From Pseudarthrobacter raffinosi (GTDB lineage: Bacteria > Actinomycetota > Actinomycetes > Actinomycetales > Micrococcaceae), in contig NZ_JAMXBH010000011.1 in assembly GCF_023913735.1 (NCBI RefSeq), positions 1 through 64,000 of the forward strand: a stretch of DNA of 64,000 nucleotides. The letters run 5' to 3'. Under the pieces are notes generated by a model. The model saw nothing but the letters and a program-made list of their open reading frames with translations. It did no database searches and had not been told where the DNA came from. The translations under genes were made by a program, and so were the position numbers. Numbering within the stretch: position 1 is the first letter of the stretch; the number at the start of each line of letters is the position of its first letter. Shown here one piece after another: positions 27,951 through 36,067 of the stretch.

Positions 27951-29258
27951 GTGGACTGGATTGCTGATATCCGGTTGACCGACGGACCGGTGTACTGGGC
28001 CGCCTGGGTCCTTGGTGCCGCCGCGGCTCTGTCCCTGATCTGGCCTCCGCGCGCCCTTGGCCGCCGCCGCTGGTTCCTCAGTGTTGCCGCCGCTGTTGCC
28101 GCCGCCGCCGCCGTGGTGCTCCTGGTCCATTGGATCCTTATCTATTGGGCCTCTGCCTTCCCCGAAGAACTGCCGTTCGACGTCTTGGCCTGGGTGTTCC
28201 CGGCCGTGGCCGCCCTCCTGCTGGTGTTGCTCCGGCTCTCCACGGCGTCGTGGCGCCGCCGTGCGCTCGATGTGCTCGCCCTCCTGGCCGTAGTGTTGCT
28301 GGCTGCGGTTCAGATCAACGCGTATTTCGGCCTCAACCGGACAGTTGCGGACCTGACAGGAACGGCGCTGAGCCGCATCCCGGCCCTGGAACAGGAGCTG
28401 ATGCGCCAGCCGGACAGCCCTGCCACGCCCCTGGACGGATGGAAACCCTCCAATGAGATCCCTGCCGACGGCGTTGTTCGCACCGCATCCATTCCAGGAA
28501 CGTCCTCGGGTCTCCAGGCACGCGACTCGTACATCTACCTGCCACCGGCCTACTTTGCTTCGAATCGTCCCAGCCTTCCGGTCCTGGTTCTGGTCCCCGG
28601 CCAGCCCGGCGGCCCTGCCGACTGGTTGACCGGCGGGTCGCTCCCGGCACGCATGGACACTTTCGCCGCCCGGCATGGGGGAGCGGCGCCTGTTGTTGTG
28701 GTGGTTGATCCCAACGGCAACCAGTCAGCGAACAATCTCTGCATGGACAGCGCCATCGCCAAGGCAGACACTTACCTCTCTGTCGATGTGCCGGCATGGA
28801 TCTCGGGAACGTTGGACGTGGACTCCGACCACCGGCAATGGGCCATCGGCGGTTTCAGTTTTGGTGCCACCTGCGCAGTTCAGATGGCCACCCGCCACCC
28901 GGAGCTGTACACGGGTGTTCTCGCCTTTTCCAGCGAGAGCGAGCCTGCGCTGGCCAAGGAACGCCAGAAAACGGTTGATGTGGCCTTCCACGGCGACACC
29001 GCTGCCTTTGATGCCCAGATACCGCTGACGCTGTTGAAGGAGCGCAAATATCCTGGCAGCGTGGCGTATTTCGCGGCCGGGGCCACAGATGCGGAGTTCG
29101 TCGCAAATCTGCGGACCCTTGAGGCGGCGGCCCGCGGGGCAGGTCTCACCGTGGGCTCGGACGTGGTGGCTCACACCGGCCATTCGTGGGACGTGCTGAC
29201 TCCCGGCATGGACAACGGGCTTGAGCTGCTGGCTGCTCACTGGGGGTGGGCGAAATGA
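27951..29258 (+). CDS. membrane-anchored esterase (PF00756-like alpha/beta hydrolase)
   Basis: 435 aa. The first ~125 residues hold about four membrane helices. The rest is an extracytoplasmic alpha/beta hydrolase of the esterase-D/antigen-85 type. The nucleophile elbow is GGFSFGAT (~300), with a likely acid in AAGATDAEF and the His in HTGHSWDV near the end. DSYIYLPPAYF marks the start of the hydrolase domain. Start is GTG 27951; the longer frame reads back into DUF2550. It shares an ATGA overlap with the following lipid-modification gene. Substrate unknown; an envelope lipid or glycan ester is plausible. Confidence 0.8.
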   Translation: MDWIADIRLTDGPVYWAAWVLGAAAALSLIWPPRALGRRRWFLSVAAAVAAAAAVVLLVHWILIYWASAFPEELPFDVLAWVFPAVAALLLVLLRLSTASWRRRALDVLALLAVVLLAAVQINAYFGLNRTVADLTGTALSRIPALEQELMRQPDSPATPLDGWKPSNEIPADGVVRTASIPGTSSGLQARDSYIYLPPAYFASNRPSLPVLVLVPGQPGGPADWLTGGSLPARMDTFAARHGGAAPVVVVVDPNGNQSANNLCMDSAIAKADTYLSVDVPAWISGTLDVDSDHRQWAIGGFSFGATCAVQMATRHPELYTGVLAFSSESEPALAKERQKTVDVAFHGDTAAFDAQIPLTLLKERKYPGSVAYFAAGATDAEFVANLRTLEAAARGAGLTVGSDVVAHTGHSWDVLTPGMDNGLELLAAHWGWAK

Positions 29259-31804
29259 GGGAAGCTGGCGAATCCCGTGCGCCGGCCCTGCTCTGGTCAG
29301 CCGTCCTGCTTCCGGCTGGCCGAAGAATGCGGGGCTACCTGCGGTCGGTGCCACTGACGCTCAGCATCCTCGGCATTTTCCTGTTGGTCGGGGCGGCAAC
29401 CGGCAGCTTCCTCAGCGGACCGCCGGAAGAGCTTCTATCCCTCGCAGGCGTCAGCGCCCCTGGTCTGAAGGCTGGCAACTGGTGGGCACTGGTGACGTCA
29501 CTGTTCTTTGCCACGAACCCGCTGGCCTACCTGGTGGCGTCCCTGATGATCCTGCTGCTGCTGGGCCTGGCCGAGAGGAACCTTGGGCCCCTTCAGACTG
29601 CGGCGTTTTTCCTCGGCGGCCAGTTTGTTGCTGTCACAGTCTTCCTGCTCCTGACCCAGTTGGCGAGGTATGCGGGAGACGGCTGGCTGGGGCTGATGGC
29701 CGACAATAGCCTGATCGGTCCCTACGCCGCTATCCTTGCGGCGTCGCTGGCCGCGAGCGGCAGGATCCCTGTTCTGTGGCGGCGCCGGTTGCGGACGGCG
29801 CTGCTCTCGGTGTCGCTCCTGCTGGTCCTGTATGTGGGGCATGCCGAGACCGTCATCGGCCTGGTAGGTGCAGCGGTGGGTCTCGCAGCCAGCTGGTGGA
29901 ACCAGGGCGACCACGGCCAGCTTCATCCGCCCCGCTCGAGCGGCAGGGAAACCAGGAACCTGCTCGCCCTCACGGTGGCCGTGTTTGCCGTGGGACCCAT
30001 TCTTACCGCCGTTGCCCGGACGCCCACCGGCCCGCTTGCGCTGCTCCGGGACGTGGTGTTGAACCCCATGCCCACATTGGGTCAGCTCGAAGCAAACTGT
30101 GGAGCAACAGTGGTGGCATCCTGCCTGGAGGTGGGGCGGACGGGCTTCGCCGGACCCTTTGGCCTCGCCCTGGCAGTAGTGCCGGTGGTTCTGCTCCTCA
30201 TCTGTGCTGACGGAATGCGCCGCGGCCGCCGCATGGCACTGCGCATCACATTGGCCCTTCAGCTGGCCGTCACGGCGATGGCCGCCGTCTACCTGGCCCT
30301 GTTCGCGCTGATCCCGCACTATCCCGCGCGGCCGCACACAGCCGCCATGGGTTCAGGTTTTGCCCACATCCTGCCTTTGGTGATCGTCCCACTGCTGCTG
30401 GCGGTCCTGCTCTGGGCTAACCGCCGCCAGTTCCGCGTCGAGACGATCCCTGCCGCCCGCCGTCGGCTCCTGGCGGTGGTCGGTGGCGTCTGGCTCCTCC
30501 TGGCCGCGAGCTACGCCCTGGCCTGGTTTGCCGCTGGGGGAATGACGCGCGACGGCGGCCTGCTGGGCTTGCTGGCCGAACTGTCCAGGCAGTATCTGCC
30601 GGTCCCACTGCCGAATCTCTACCACCGGGTGTTTGCTGAACGGAACGGCCTTGAGTCCCTGATCTTTGGATACTCCGGACCGGTCTTCTGGCTGGTTGCC
30701 CTGGCCGGCGTCTGGTCCGTGCTCCTGGGCCGGCATCATGGCAGCGATTCGGGCCACGACGACAGGGCCGCCGCGCGGAAGCTGTTGCACGAGGGCGGCG
30801 ATTCACTGTCGTGGATGGCCCTCTGGGAGCCCAACCGGTACTGGTTCAGCCCGGATGCACGCGGCGCCGTCGCCTACCAGCTGCACGGCAGTGTTGCCCT
30901 GACGCTGGCCGGTCCCTTCGGTGCGGCAGACTCCCGTCAGCGGACTGCCGAAGGGTTTCTTTCCTACTGCGGCAACCGCGCGCTCATCCCGGCCTTCTAC
31001 TCGTGCGATGACACGCTGTGGCCCCTGCTGCGGGACCGGGGCTTCCAGCGCGTGTCGGTAGCGCAGGAGACCAGGCTGTCCGTCCGGCAACTTGAATTCA
31101 CGGGCAAGGAATGGCAGAACGTCAGGACTGCCCGCAACCGCGCCGCCAAGATGGGCGTCAAAGCCGTCTGGGGCACGTACCACGGGCTTCCGTCCGCCCT
31201 GCGTGCCCGGCTCAGCGAAGTGTCGGAGGAATGGGCGGCAGGAAAATCAGTTCCGGAAATGGGATTCACGCTGGGCGGCATGGATGAGCTGATGGACGAC
31301 GAAGTGCTCTGCTGCCTGGCCGTGGACGGCGACGGCCACGTGCACGGGGTCACGAGCTGGTTGCCCGTTTACGACGGCGGGACGCTGGTCAGCCGCACTC
31401 TGGACGTTATGCGCCGGGGCGCTGACGGATTCCCCGGGGTGATGGAGTTCCTCATTGCTTCGGCGGTCCTGGAGTTGCGCGAATCCGTGGAGGTGATCTC
31501 GCTCTCCGGGTCCCCGCTCGCCAGCCGGCCCGGCGACGAAACGCCGGGGGAGCCGGTGCCGGCAGAGAACCTCGTCCGCATCCTCGATGTGGTGGGCCAC
31601 GCCCTCGAACCGGTCTACGGATTCCGGTCCCTGGCGGCTTTCAAATCACGCTTCAAACCCGAGTACCGGACGCTTTACCTGTACTACCAGGATCCGCTGC
31701 AGTTGCCGGCGATCGGACGGGCGCTCACCCGGGCCTATTTGCCCGGCCTTTCGCTGCGGCAGGGGGCACGGCTGGTCCGGGGCCTGGTGGGCCAGGGAAG
31801 CTGA
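29255..31804 (+). CDS. rhomboid-like membrane protein fused to DUF2156 (lysyl-phosphatidylglycerol synthase type)
   Basis: 849 aa. Residues ~25-215 form a rhomboid-like helical bundle (WWALVTSLFFATNPLAYLVAS, LIGPYAAILAASL, VGHAETVIGLVGAAVGL). The usual catalytic GxSG is replaced by GPYAA, so it looks proteolytically inactive. More membrane helices reach to ~500. The C-terminal ~340 residues are a DUF2156/GNAT-like domain as in MprF (GGDSLSWMALWEPNRYWFSP, YRTLYLYYQDPLQLP), which in MprF transfers an aminoacyl group from tRNA to phosphatidylglycerol. Coupled by ATGA to the membrane esterase. Aminoacyl specificity cannot be told. Confidence 0.75.
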   Translation: MREAGESRAPALLWSAVLLPAGRRMRGYLRSVPLTLSILGIFLLVGAATGSFLSGPPEELLSLAGVSAPGLKAGNWWALVTSLFFATNPLAYLVASLMILLLLGLAERNLGPLQTAAFFLGGQFVAVTVFLLLTQLARYAGDGWLGLMADNSLIGPYAAILAASLAASGRIPVLWRRRLRTALLSVSLLLVLYVGHAETVIGLVGAAVGLAASWWNQGDHGQLHPPRSSGRETRNLLALTVAVFAVGPILTAVARTPTGPLALLRDVVLNPMPTLGQLEANCGATVVASCLEVGRTGFAGPFGLALAVVPVVLLLICADGMRRGRRMALRITLALQLAVTAMAAVYLALFALIPHYPARPHTAAMGSGFAHILPLVIVPLLLAVLLWANRRQFRVETIPAARRRLLAVVGGVWLLLAASYALAWFAAGGMTRDGGLLGLLAELSRQYLPVPLPNLYHRVFAERNGLESLIFGYSGPVFWLVALAGVWSVLLGRHHGSDSGHDDRAAARKLLHEGGDSLSWMALWEPNRYWFSPDARGAVAYQLHGSVALTLAGPFGAADSRQRTAEGFLSYCGNRALIPAFYSCDDTLWPLLRDRGFQRVSVAQETRLSVRQLEFTGKEWQNVRTARNRAAKMGVKAVWGTYHGLPSALRARLSEVSEEWAAGKSVPEMGFTLGGMDELMDDEVLCCLAVDGDGHVHGVTSWLPVYDGGTLVSRTLDVMRRGADGFPGVMEFLIASAVLELRESVEVISLSGSPLASRPGDETPGEPVPAENLVRILDVVGHALEPVYGFRSLAAFKSRFKPEYRTLYLYYQDPLQLPAIGRALTRAYLPGLSLRQGARLVRGLVGQGS

Positions 31805-31867
31805 TCCTCACAGCGGCCCGAACGATTTGCGACTGGAAAGTCACGGTGGACGAAGACATTGCGGACA

Positions 31868-31907
31868 AAGAAAAGATCCCCGGCACGGATGCCGGGGATC
31901 TTTTCTT
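31868..31907. terminator. bidirectional terminator between convergent genes
   Basis: An 18-bp perfect stem (AAGAAAAGATCCCCGGCA and its complement) with loop CGGA. The A-rich/U-rich outer arms give U tracts on both strands. It separates the DUF2156 gene (plus) from cspA (minus), so it serves both transcripts. Confidence 0.9.
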
Positions 31908-31946
31908 CGCTGGAGGCCACACAGATGGCGGCCGCCGGGCGGGGGA

Positions 31947-32150
31947 CTAGACCAGCGTTACGCCGGTAGCCTGGGGGCCCTTGGCACCCTGACCGATTTC
32001 GAACTGAACGCGCTGGTTCTCGTCGAGGGTCTTGAAGCCACCGGTCTGGATTTCCGAGTAGTGAACGAAGACATCGCCATCGGAGTCATCCGGGGTGATG
32101 AAGCCGAAGCCCTTTTCAGCGTTGAACCACTTGACGGTTCCCTGTGCCAT
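31947..32150 (-). CDS. cspA: cold-shock protein
   Basis: Single-stranded nucleic-acid-binding RNA chaperone, 67 aa, one cold-shock domain. RNP1 KGFGFI and RNP2 VFVHY are intact, with the start [14 protein letters not shown] typical of CspA of high-GC Gram-positives. ATG 32150 follows GAGGAG. The gene is highly expressed in relatives; the strong terminator and long 5' region fit that. Confidence 0.97.
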   Translation of the reverse strand: MAQGTVKWFNAEKGFGFITPDDSDGDVFVHYSEIQTGGFKTLDENQRVQFEIGQGAKGPQATGVTLV

Positions 32151-32349
32151 TTATTTCTCCTCATTATGGAACTTGTCTAAGTCCGGCACACCTCGTGCCG
32201 GACTCGGTCACTCCGCGAGAAGAATCCTTCAATGCCGTTCCTGGGAACCTGCGCTGCAGGAGCTTCGCGCTCGCAACATGTCTTGCGAGCATGAAAAACA
32301 CCTACACAAAGACTGGTCTAAGAATTTCACGCCGATTCCGTCAGGTCAA
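32151..32349 (-). promoter_or_regulatory. long 5' leader and candidate promoter of cspA
   Basis: The 338 bp between cspA and nucS have no credible gene. On the minus strand TTGACC (32344-32349) stands 17 bp from AATTCT (32321-32326), which would give a leader of about 160 nt. Long structured leaders that change fold with temperature are usual for csp genes. The -10 match is poor, so the start site is uncertain. Confidence 0.4.
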
Positions 32350-32439
32350 CGGTCTTAACGGCCAATACGGCAAATTTTGCGGTATAAAACGGATGAATCC
32401 CCTTGTCAGGGGGTCGAAGGCGTCATCGGTGCGGATATC

Positions 32440-32502
32440 CGGCGTCAGAAAAGCGGAACTCGGCGTCAGAAAAGCGGATTGCGGGCCCTCAGAAAAGCCG
32501 GG
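32440..32502. repeat. tandem repeat derived from the nucS 3' end
   Basis: An 18-bp unit CGGCGTCAGAAAAGCGGA occurs identically at 32440-32457 and 32461-32478. A third, partial copy with the core TCAGAAAAGC at 32489-32498 encodes the last residues and stop of nucS. The array looks like partial duplication of the gene end. Confidence 0.65.
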
Positions 32503-33184
32503 AGTCGCTGTCGTCCACACCGCGCATGGCGTCGTAGTCCAGCGTGATGCAGTCGATGCCGCGGTCGTTGGCCAGCACCTTGGCCTGCGGCTTGATCTGC
32601 TGGGCAGCGAAGATGCCGCGGACCGGGGCCAGCAGCGGATCGCGGTTCAGGAGTTCAAGGTAGCGGGTGAGCTGCTCCACGCCGTCAATGTCGCCCCGCC
32701 GCTTCAGCTCGATGGCCACCGTGGCCCCGCTGGCGTCGCGGGCCAGGATGTCCACCGGGCCGATGGCGGTGAAGTATTCGCGGCGAATGAGCGAAAAACC
32801 TGAGCCCAGGGTCTCGATCTGATCGGCAAGCAGGCGCTGGAGGTCGGCTTCGACGCCGTCCTTGATGAGACCGGGGTCCACCCCAAGGTCGTGGGCGCTC
32901 TCGTGCAGCTGCTCGTGGATGTTGATGATCAGGCGGTCATCGGTTTTGGCGGACTGGACGGTCCACTGTTCCGTGACGCCAAGCTCCAGGTCAATGTCCT
33001 CCGGCGAGGACACCCGCAGGGTGGCGGGCGGGCTCATCCAGTTCAGCGGCTTATAGGAGCCGCCGTCGGAATGAACCAGCACCGAGCCGTCGGCCTTGAC
33101 CAGCAGGAGCCTGGTGGCAAGGGGGAGATGGGCTTTGAGCCGGCCAACATAATCAACTGAACATCGGGCTATGACAAGTCGCAC
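32489..33184 (-). CDS. nucS: mismatch-specific endonuclease NucS/EndoMS
   Basis: Cuts both strands at mismatches and replaces MutS/MutL repair in most actinobacteria. The 231-aa protein begins [16 protein letters not shown], has an N-terminal beta-rich DNA-binding/dimer domain, and a RecB-like nuclease domain with GPVDILARD and the ExK of VAIELKRRG. The extreme C-terminus SRLF resembles the short clamp-binding tail described for NucS. GTG 33184 is chosen since TAGTGT stands 7 nt upstream on this strand and the length fits the family; the frame open to 33397 is not used. Confidence 0.93.
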   Translation of the reverse strand: MRLVIARCSVDYVGRLKAHLPLATRLLLVKADGSVLVHSDGGSYKPLNWMSPPATLRVSSPEDIDLELGVTEQWTVQSAKTDDRLIINIHEQLHESAHDLGVDPGLIKDGVEADLQRLLADQIETLGSGFSLIRREYFTAIGPVDILARDASGATVAIELKRRGDIDGVEQLTRYLELLNRDPLLAPVRGIFAAQQIKPQAKVLANDRGIDCITLDYDAMRGVDDSDSRLF

Positions 33185-33221
33185 GCCGTACACACTACCG
33201 GGGCTGGGGGAGAATGGAGGC

Positions 33222-33578
33222 ATGCCGCGTTCCAACCGTCCCCGCCGCCCTGCCTCCGGAAAGCCGGGCGTAGCTGGCGGAAAGCCTGCCGGCAAGAAGG
33301 GCAACGGCGACGTTCCGGAGTTGGATTTGGAGCGGGCGCGGGCTGGAATCGCCCGCCGGGAAAGCGCGCCCGACGGCGAGTGGACGGTCAGGACCATGAC
33401 CGCCAGGAACGCGGAAAAGACCTACATTTGCCCCGGCTGTTCCACCGCTGTGGTCCCCGGCATCGCCCACCTGGTGGTCTGGAAGGACGATCACATATTC
33501 GGTGCGGCCGCAGGCCTGGCTGAGCGCCGCCACTGGCACACCAACTGCTGGCTGTCCCGGACGTACCGATACCGCTGA
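33222..33578 (+). CDS. small basic Cys/His protein, possible zinc-binding, unknown function
   Basis: 118 aa. A very basic Pro/Lys/Gly N-terminus (~1-35) is followed by a compact C-terminal part with [10 protein letters not shown] and HWHTNCW, a CxxC...HxxxC arrangement that could hold zinc. Annotated in relatives only as a conserved actinobacterial protein as far as I recall. It diverges from nucS with only 37 bp between the start codons. Start ATG 33222 follows GGGGAGA. Function unknown; DNA or RNA binding is possible from the basic tail. Confidence 0.65.
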   Translation: MPRSNRPRRPASGKPGVAGGKPAGKKGNGDVPELDLERARAGIARRESAPDGEWTVRTMTARNAEKTYICPGCSTAVVPGIAHLVVWKDDHIFGAAAGLAERRHWHTNCWLSRTYRYR

Positions 33579-33676
33579 CTCGGAATAGCCCGGGCGAACG
33601 GCTCCGCCCCGCAGAAGCCGCGTTAAGAGCCAGCGCACTGCGCCTGCGGACGCCGGGAGTCGCTAAGCTGGCAGGC

Positions 33677-34477
33677 ATGACTTTTGATCCGGCGTCGTAC
33701 GAATTCAGCCAGCCAACAGGGCCCGCACCCATCCGCGCGTCAACGGTGCTGCCGGCCCGGCGCGAGAACATCGAGCTCCGCACGGAGGATGGCCACACCC
33801 TGGTGGGGGAATTGGCGCTGCCCGAGTCCGGCCAGATCACCGCGACGCTGATCACCCTGCATCCGCTTCCGACGCACGGCGGTTTTATGGACTCGCACGT
33901 GTACCGCAAGGCGTCCTACCGGCTTCCGGCCCTGGCCGGCGTGGCTGTGCTTCGTTTCAACACGCGCGGGACCGAGTCGCCGAGGGGAACCAGCGCAGGT
34001 TCCTTCGAAGAGGGGATCGGCGAGCGGCAGGACGTTGAGGCGGCGGTACGTTTCGCCGTCGAACGCCAACTGCCCAACCGCTGGCTGGTGGGCTGGTCCT
34101 TCGGCACCGAACTGGCGCTGATGTACGGTGCCGTTGAGCCGGTGGCGAGCCAGATTGAAGGTGCCGTCCTGCTGTCGCCTCCGCTGCACCGCGCCACCGA
34201 CGCCCACCTGCGTCTCTGGGCGGACTCCGCCAAGCCGCTCACCGTCCTCGTGCCGGAGCATGACGACTACCTCCAGCCCGCCGCCGCCGCTGAACGTTTC
34301 AGCCTGGTGCCGCAGGCCCGGGTGGTGGGTGTCGACGGCGCCAAGCACCTTTGGGTGGGGGAGAAATACGCTTCCCGCGTGCTCAACGAAATCGTCGATG
34401 AGGTGACGGAGGCAGGCTCCGGTCCCGAAGGCCTGCCGCAGGTGTGGAACGGCCCGGTGGCCACTGCGGCTGCCTAG
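33677..34477 (+). CDS. alpha/beta hydrolase
   Basis: 266-aa cytosolic hydrolase of the short esterase/dienelactone-hydrolase-like type. It has LITLHPLPTHGG (oxyanion region), FNTRGTESPRGTS, the nucleophile elbow GWSFGTELAL, a likely acid in VPEHDDYLQP, and the His in VDGAKHLWVG. The PTHGGFMDSHVY region resembles the CocE/NonD-like 'alpha/beta hydrolase' set. TAAGCT stands 7 nt before the ATG, so the mRNA is probably leaderless. Substrate unknown. Confidence 0.82.
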   Translation: MTFDPASYEFSQPTGPAPIRASTVLPARRENIELRTEDGHTLVGELALPESGQITATLITLHPLPTHGGFMDSHVYRKASYRLPALAGVAVLRFNTRGTESPRGTSAGSFEEGIGERQDVEAAVRFAVERQLPNRWLVGWSFGTELALMYGAVEPVASQIEGAVLLSPPLHRATDAHLRLWADSAKPLTVLVPEHDDYLQPAAAAERFSLVPQARVVGVDGAKHLWVGEKYASRVLNEIVDEVTEAGSGPEGLPQVWNGPVATAAA

Positions 34478-34496
34478 CGGCTGCCGCTACTAGTGC

Positions 34497-34544
34497 CTGT
34501 CCGCTGGTGGCTGTCCGCTGGCGCCTGTCCGCTAGTGCTTGTCC
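34497..34544. repeat. 14-bp tandem repeat at the 3' end of perM
   Basis: Three adjacent 14-bp units (CTGTCCGCTGGTGG, CTGTCCGCTGGCGC, CTGTCCGCTAGTGC) and a partial fourth (TTGTCC) run from the non-coding gap into the last codons of the perM-like gene. As 14 is not a multiple of three, changes in copy number would alter the gene's end. Confidence 0.7.
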
Positions 34545-35851
34545 TGGCGGACGATGTAGATCTCCTTGACCAGCAGCAGGATGGCCGCCGCCGTCGGGAT
34601 GGCGATCAGCGCCCCCAGGACTCCCAGCAGGCTGCCGCCGGCAATCACGGAGATCACGGCGACGGCGCCCGGCACGGCCACGGCTTTCTGCATGATGCGC
34701 GGCGAGATGAAGTAGGCCTCGAACTGGAGGTAGGCGAAGTAGCAGATGCCGTAGACGGCGGCAGTCTGCCACCCGACCGTCAAGGCGATCAGCAGGACCA
34801 CGATGCCGGCGATCATGCCGCCCACCAGGGGGATGAATGCCAGCAGTGCCACCACGAAGGCCAGCAAGAGGGCGAACGGGACACCCACAATGGACATCAC
34901 GATGAACGCGAACGTGGCATTGAGCAATGCCACGCAGGCCTGCCCGATCACGTAGTTGCCGACGGACCGGGTGATCTCCTCGGAGAGGGCTTCAACCCGG
35001 GCCCGGCGAGACCGCGGCGCCAGCCGGTAGCCCCACTTCTTCATGGCCGGGAGGGCTGCCAGGAAGTAGAGGCTCAGGACCAGGACGATCAACGTGCCGA
35101 AGAGACCGTTGGCCAGGGTGGAACCGAAGCCAACCACGCCACCGAAGATCCCGCCCATCGCCTCGGGGTTGTTGACGAACTTGTCGAGTTCCTCGTTGAT
35201 GCGGTCGCGCACACCAAACTGGTCATCCACGTTGCGGAAGAACTCAGAGTCGATGAAGTCCCGTACCCAGGTGGGTGCCTGCACCACAATTTGGGTGACC
35301 TGTTCCACGATGGTGGGGATGAGGGTAGCGAAGAACCCTCCCACAGCCACCACCAGGACCAGGACGGCCAGAAGAATGCCGACCGGGCGGGGAATCCGGC
35401 GGTTCTCCAGCCAGCCGACCACGGGTTCCAGGCCAAGGGCTATAAACAGGGCAGCCACAATCCACAGCAGCAGCTGCGTGGTGTTGGAGCCGATCCAGTA
35501 GACGAGCAGGGCAAGGCCCACTCCAACAGTGCCCATGAAGCCCATGTAAAGGGGATGTTGCATCGACATCCGGGGACCCGGACGGCCAAACTGCGCCGCT
35601 CTCCCGCCAGTCTCGCCGTCTTCGGTGGCGGCAGGTCCTTCCGTGTGGTTGTATTCCGGCGGGATCTCAAACCGGAGCCTGGGCTGGGCGCCCGGCAGCG
35701 GCTGGCGCAGGCGCCGCACAAGCTGGCCCAGGGCCGCAGCTGCGGAGCCCCGTCGCTTCGCCGTCGCAGGCGTGCCCGGCGAGGATTCCAAAGCGCCAGC
35801 GGCCGGTTGATTTTCGTGTCCCGTGGAGGACTCTTCCGTCTTGTCAGTCAC
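34532..35851 (-). CDS. AI-2E/PerM family membrane transporter
   Basis: 439 aa with about eight membrane helices. A polar, low-complexity N-terminus of ~110 residues is followed by paired helices (YMGFMGTVGVGLALLVYWIG and LLLWIVAALFIALGLEPVVG), an amphipathic region, and the conserved C-terminal bundle with IPLVGGMIAGIVVLLIAL and GSLLGVLGALIAIPTAAA. The family exports small molecules (AI-2, indole, auxin); the substrate is unknown here. GTG 35851 is chosen because the stop of a 20-codon upstream ORF overlaps it; an in-frame ATG at 35887 is an alternative. Confidence 0.85.
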   Translation of the reverse strand: MTDKTEESSTGHENQPAAGALESSPGTPATAKRRGSAAAALGQLVRRLRQPLPGAQPRLRFEIPPEYNHTEGPAATEDGETGGRAAQFGRPGPRMSMQHPLYMGFMGTVGVGLALLVYWIGSNTTQLLLWIVAALFIALGLEPVVGWLENRRIPRPVGILLAVLVLVVAVGGFFATLIPTIVEQVTQIVVQAPTWVRDFIDSEFFRNVDDQFGVRDRINEELDKFVNNPEAMGGIFGGVVGFGSTLANGLFGTLIVLVLSLYFLAALPAMKKWGYRLAPRSRRARVEALSEEITRSVGNYVIGQACVALLNATFAFIVMSIVGVPFALLLAFVVALLAFIPLVGGMIAGIVVLLIALTVGWQTAAVYGICYFAYLQFEAYFISPRIMQKAVAVPGAVAVISVIAGGSLLGVLGALIAIPTAAAILLLVKEIYIVRQDKH

Positions 35852-35910
35852 TGGATTCTGGGGCCTGTTCCGTGCGTGGCGCCGCATTTGCGGGCCGGTG
35901 TGATGATCAT
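35848..35910 (-). CDS. 20-aa upstream ORF overlapping the perM start, hypothetical leader peptide
   Basis: Starts ATG at 35910 with TAGTGT (35916-35921) 5 nt upstream, so it may be leaderless. It encodes 20 residues starting MIITPARKCG and ends in TGA that overlaps the perM GTG (GTGA). The arrangement suggests that perM translation is coupled to this ORF. No homologue is recognised. Confidence 0.4.
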   Translation of the reverse strand: MIITPARKCGATHGTGPRIQ

Positions 35911-36013
35911 CGCAAACACTATCAGCAGCCTTGCCAACAGGAGCGAGGGCGCCCGCCGGGCCGCCTGGGCGCCGCCGATTCCGGACTCCGCTGGCGCCCC
36001 AACGGGGGTTCTG

Positions 36014-36032
36014 GTAACAAAACGGTTACTAT
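36014..36032 (+). promoter_or_regulatory. -10 box with overlapping palindrome
   Basis: TACTAT (36027-36032) is a good actinobacterial -10. It overlaps the right half of the inverted repeat GTAAC-N6-GTTAC (36014-36029). A regulator bound there would block the promoter. The ribosome site AGGTG is at 36057-36061. Confidence 0.45.
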
Positions 36033-36067
36033 TGAAAGTAAACCCCCGCGAATGATAGGTGTTTCCT

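Noticed and set aside
29255..29950. active rhomboid protease at the start of the DUF2156 fusion
   Set aside because: The expected GxSG serine is replaced (GPYAA), so I call it rhomboid-like only.
32144..32803. 219-codon plus-strand frame over the cspA leader and nucS
   Set aside because: It is antisense to nucS over its second half and starts in the cspA ribosome-site region; no domain seen.
34493..36055. 520-codon plus-strand open frame
   Set aside because: It is antisense to the perM gene, whose membrane helices and conserved motifs are clear; the plus frame is a polar His/Gln/Asp/Gly-rich string without any domain.
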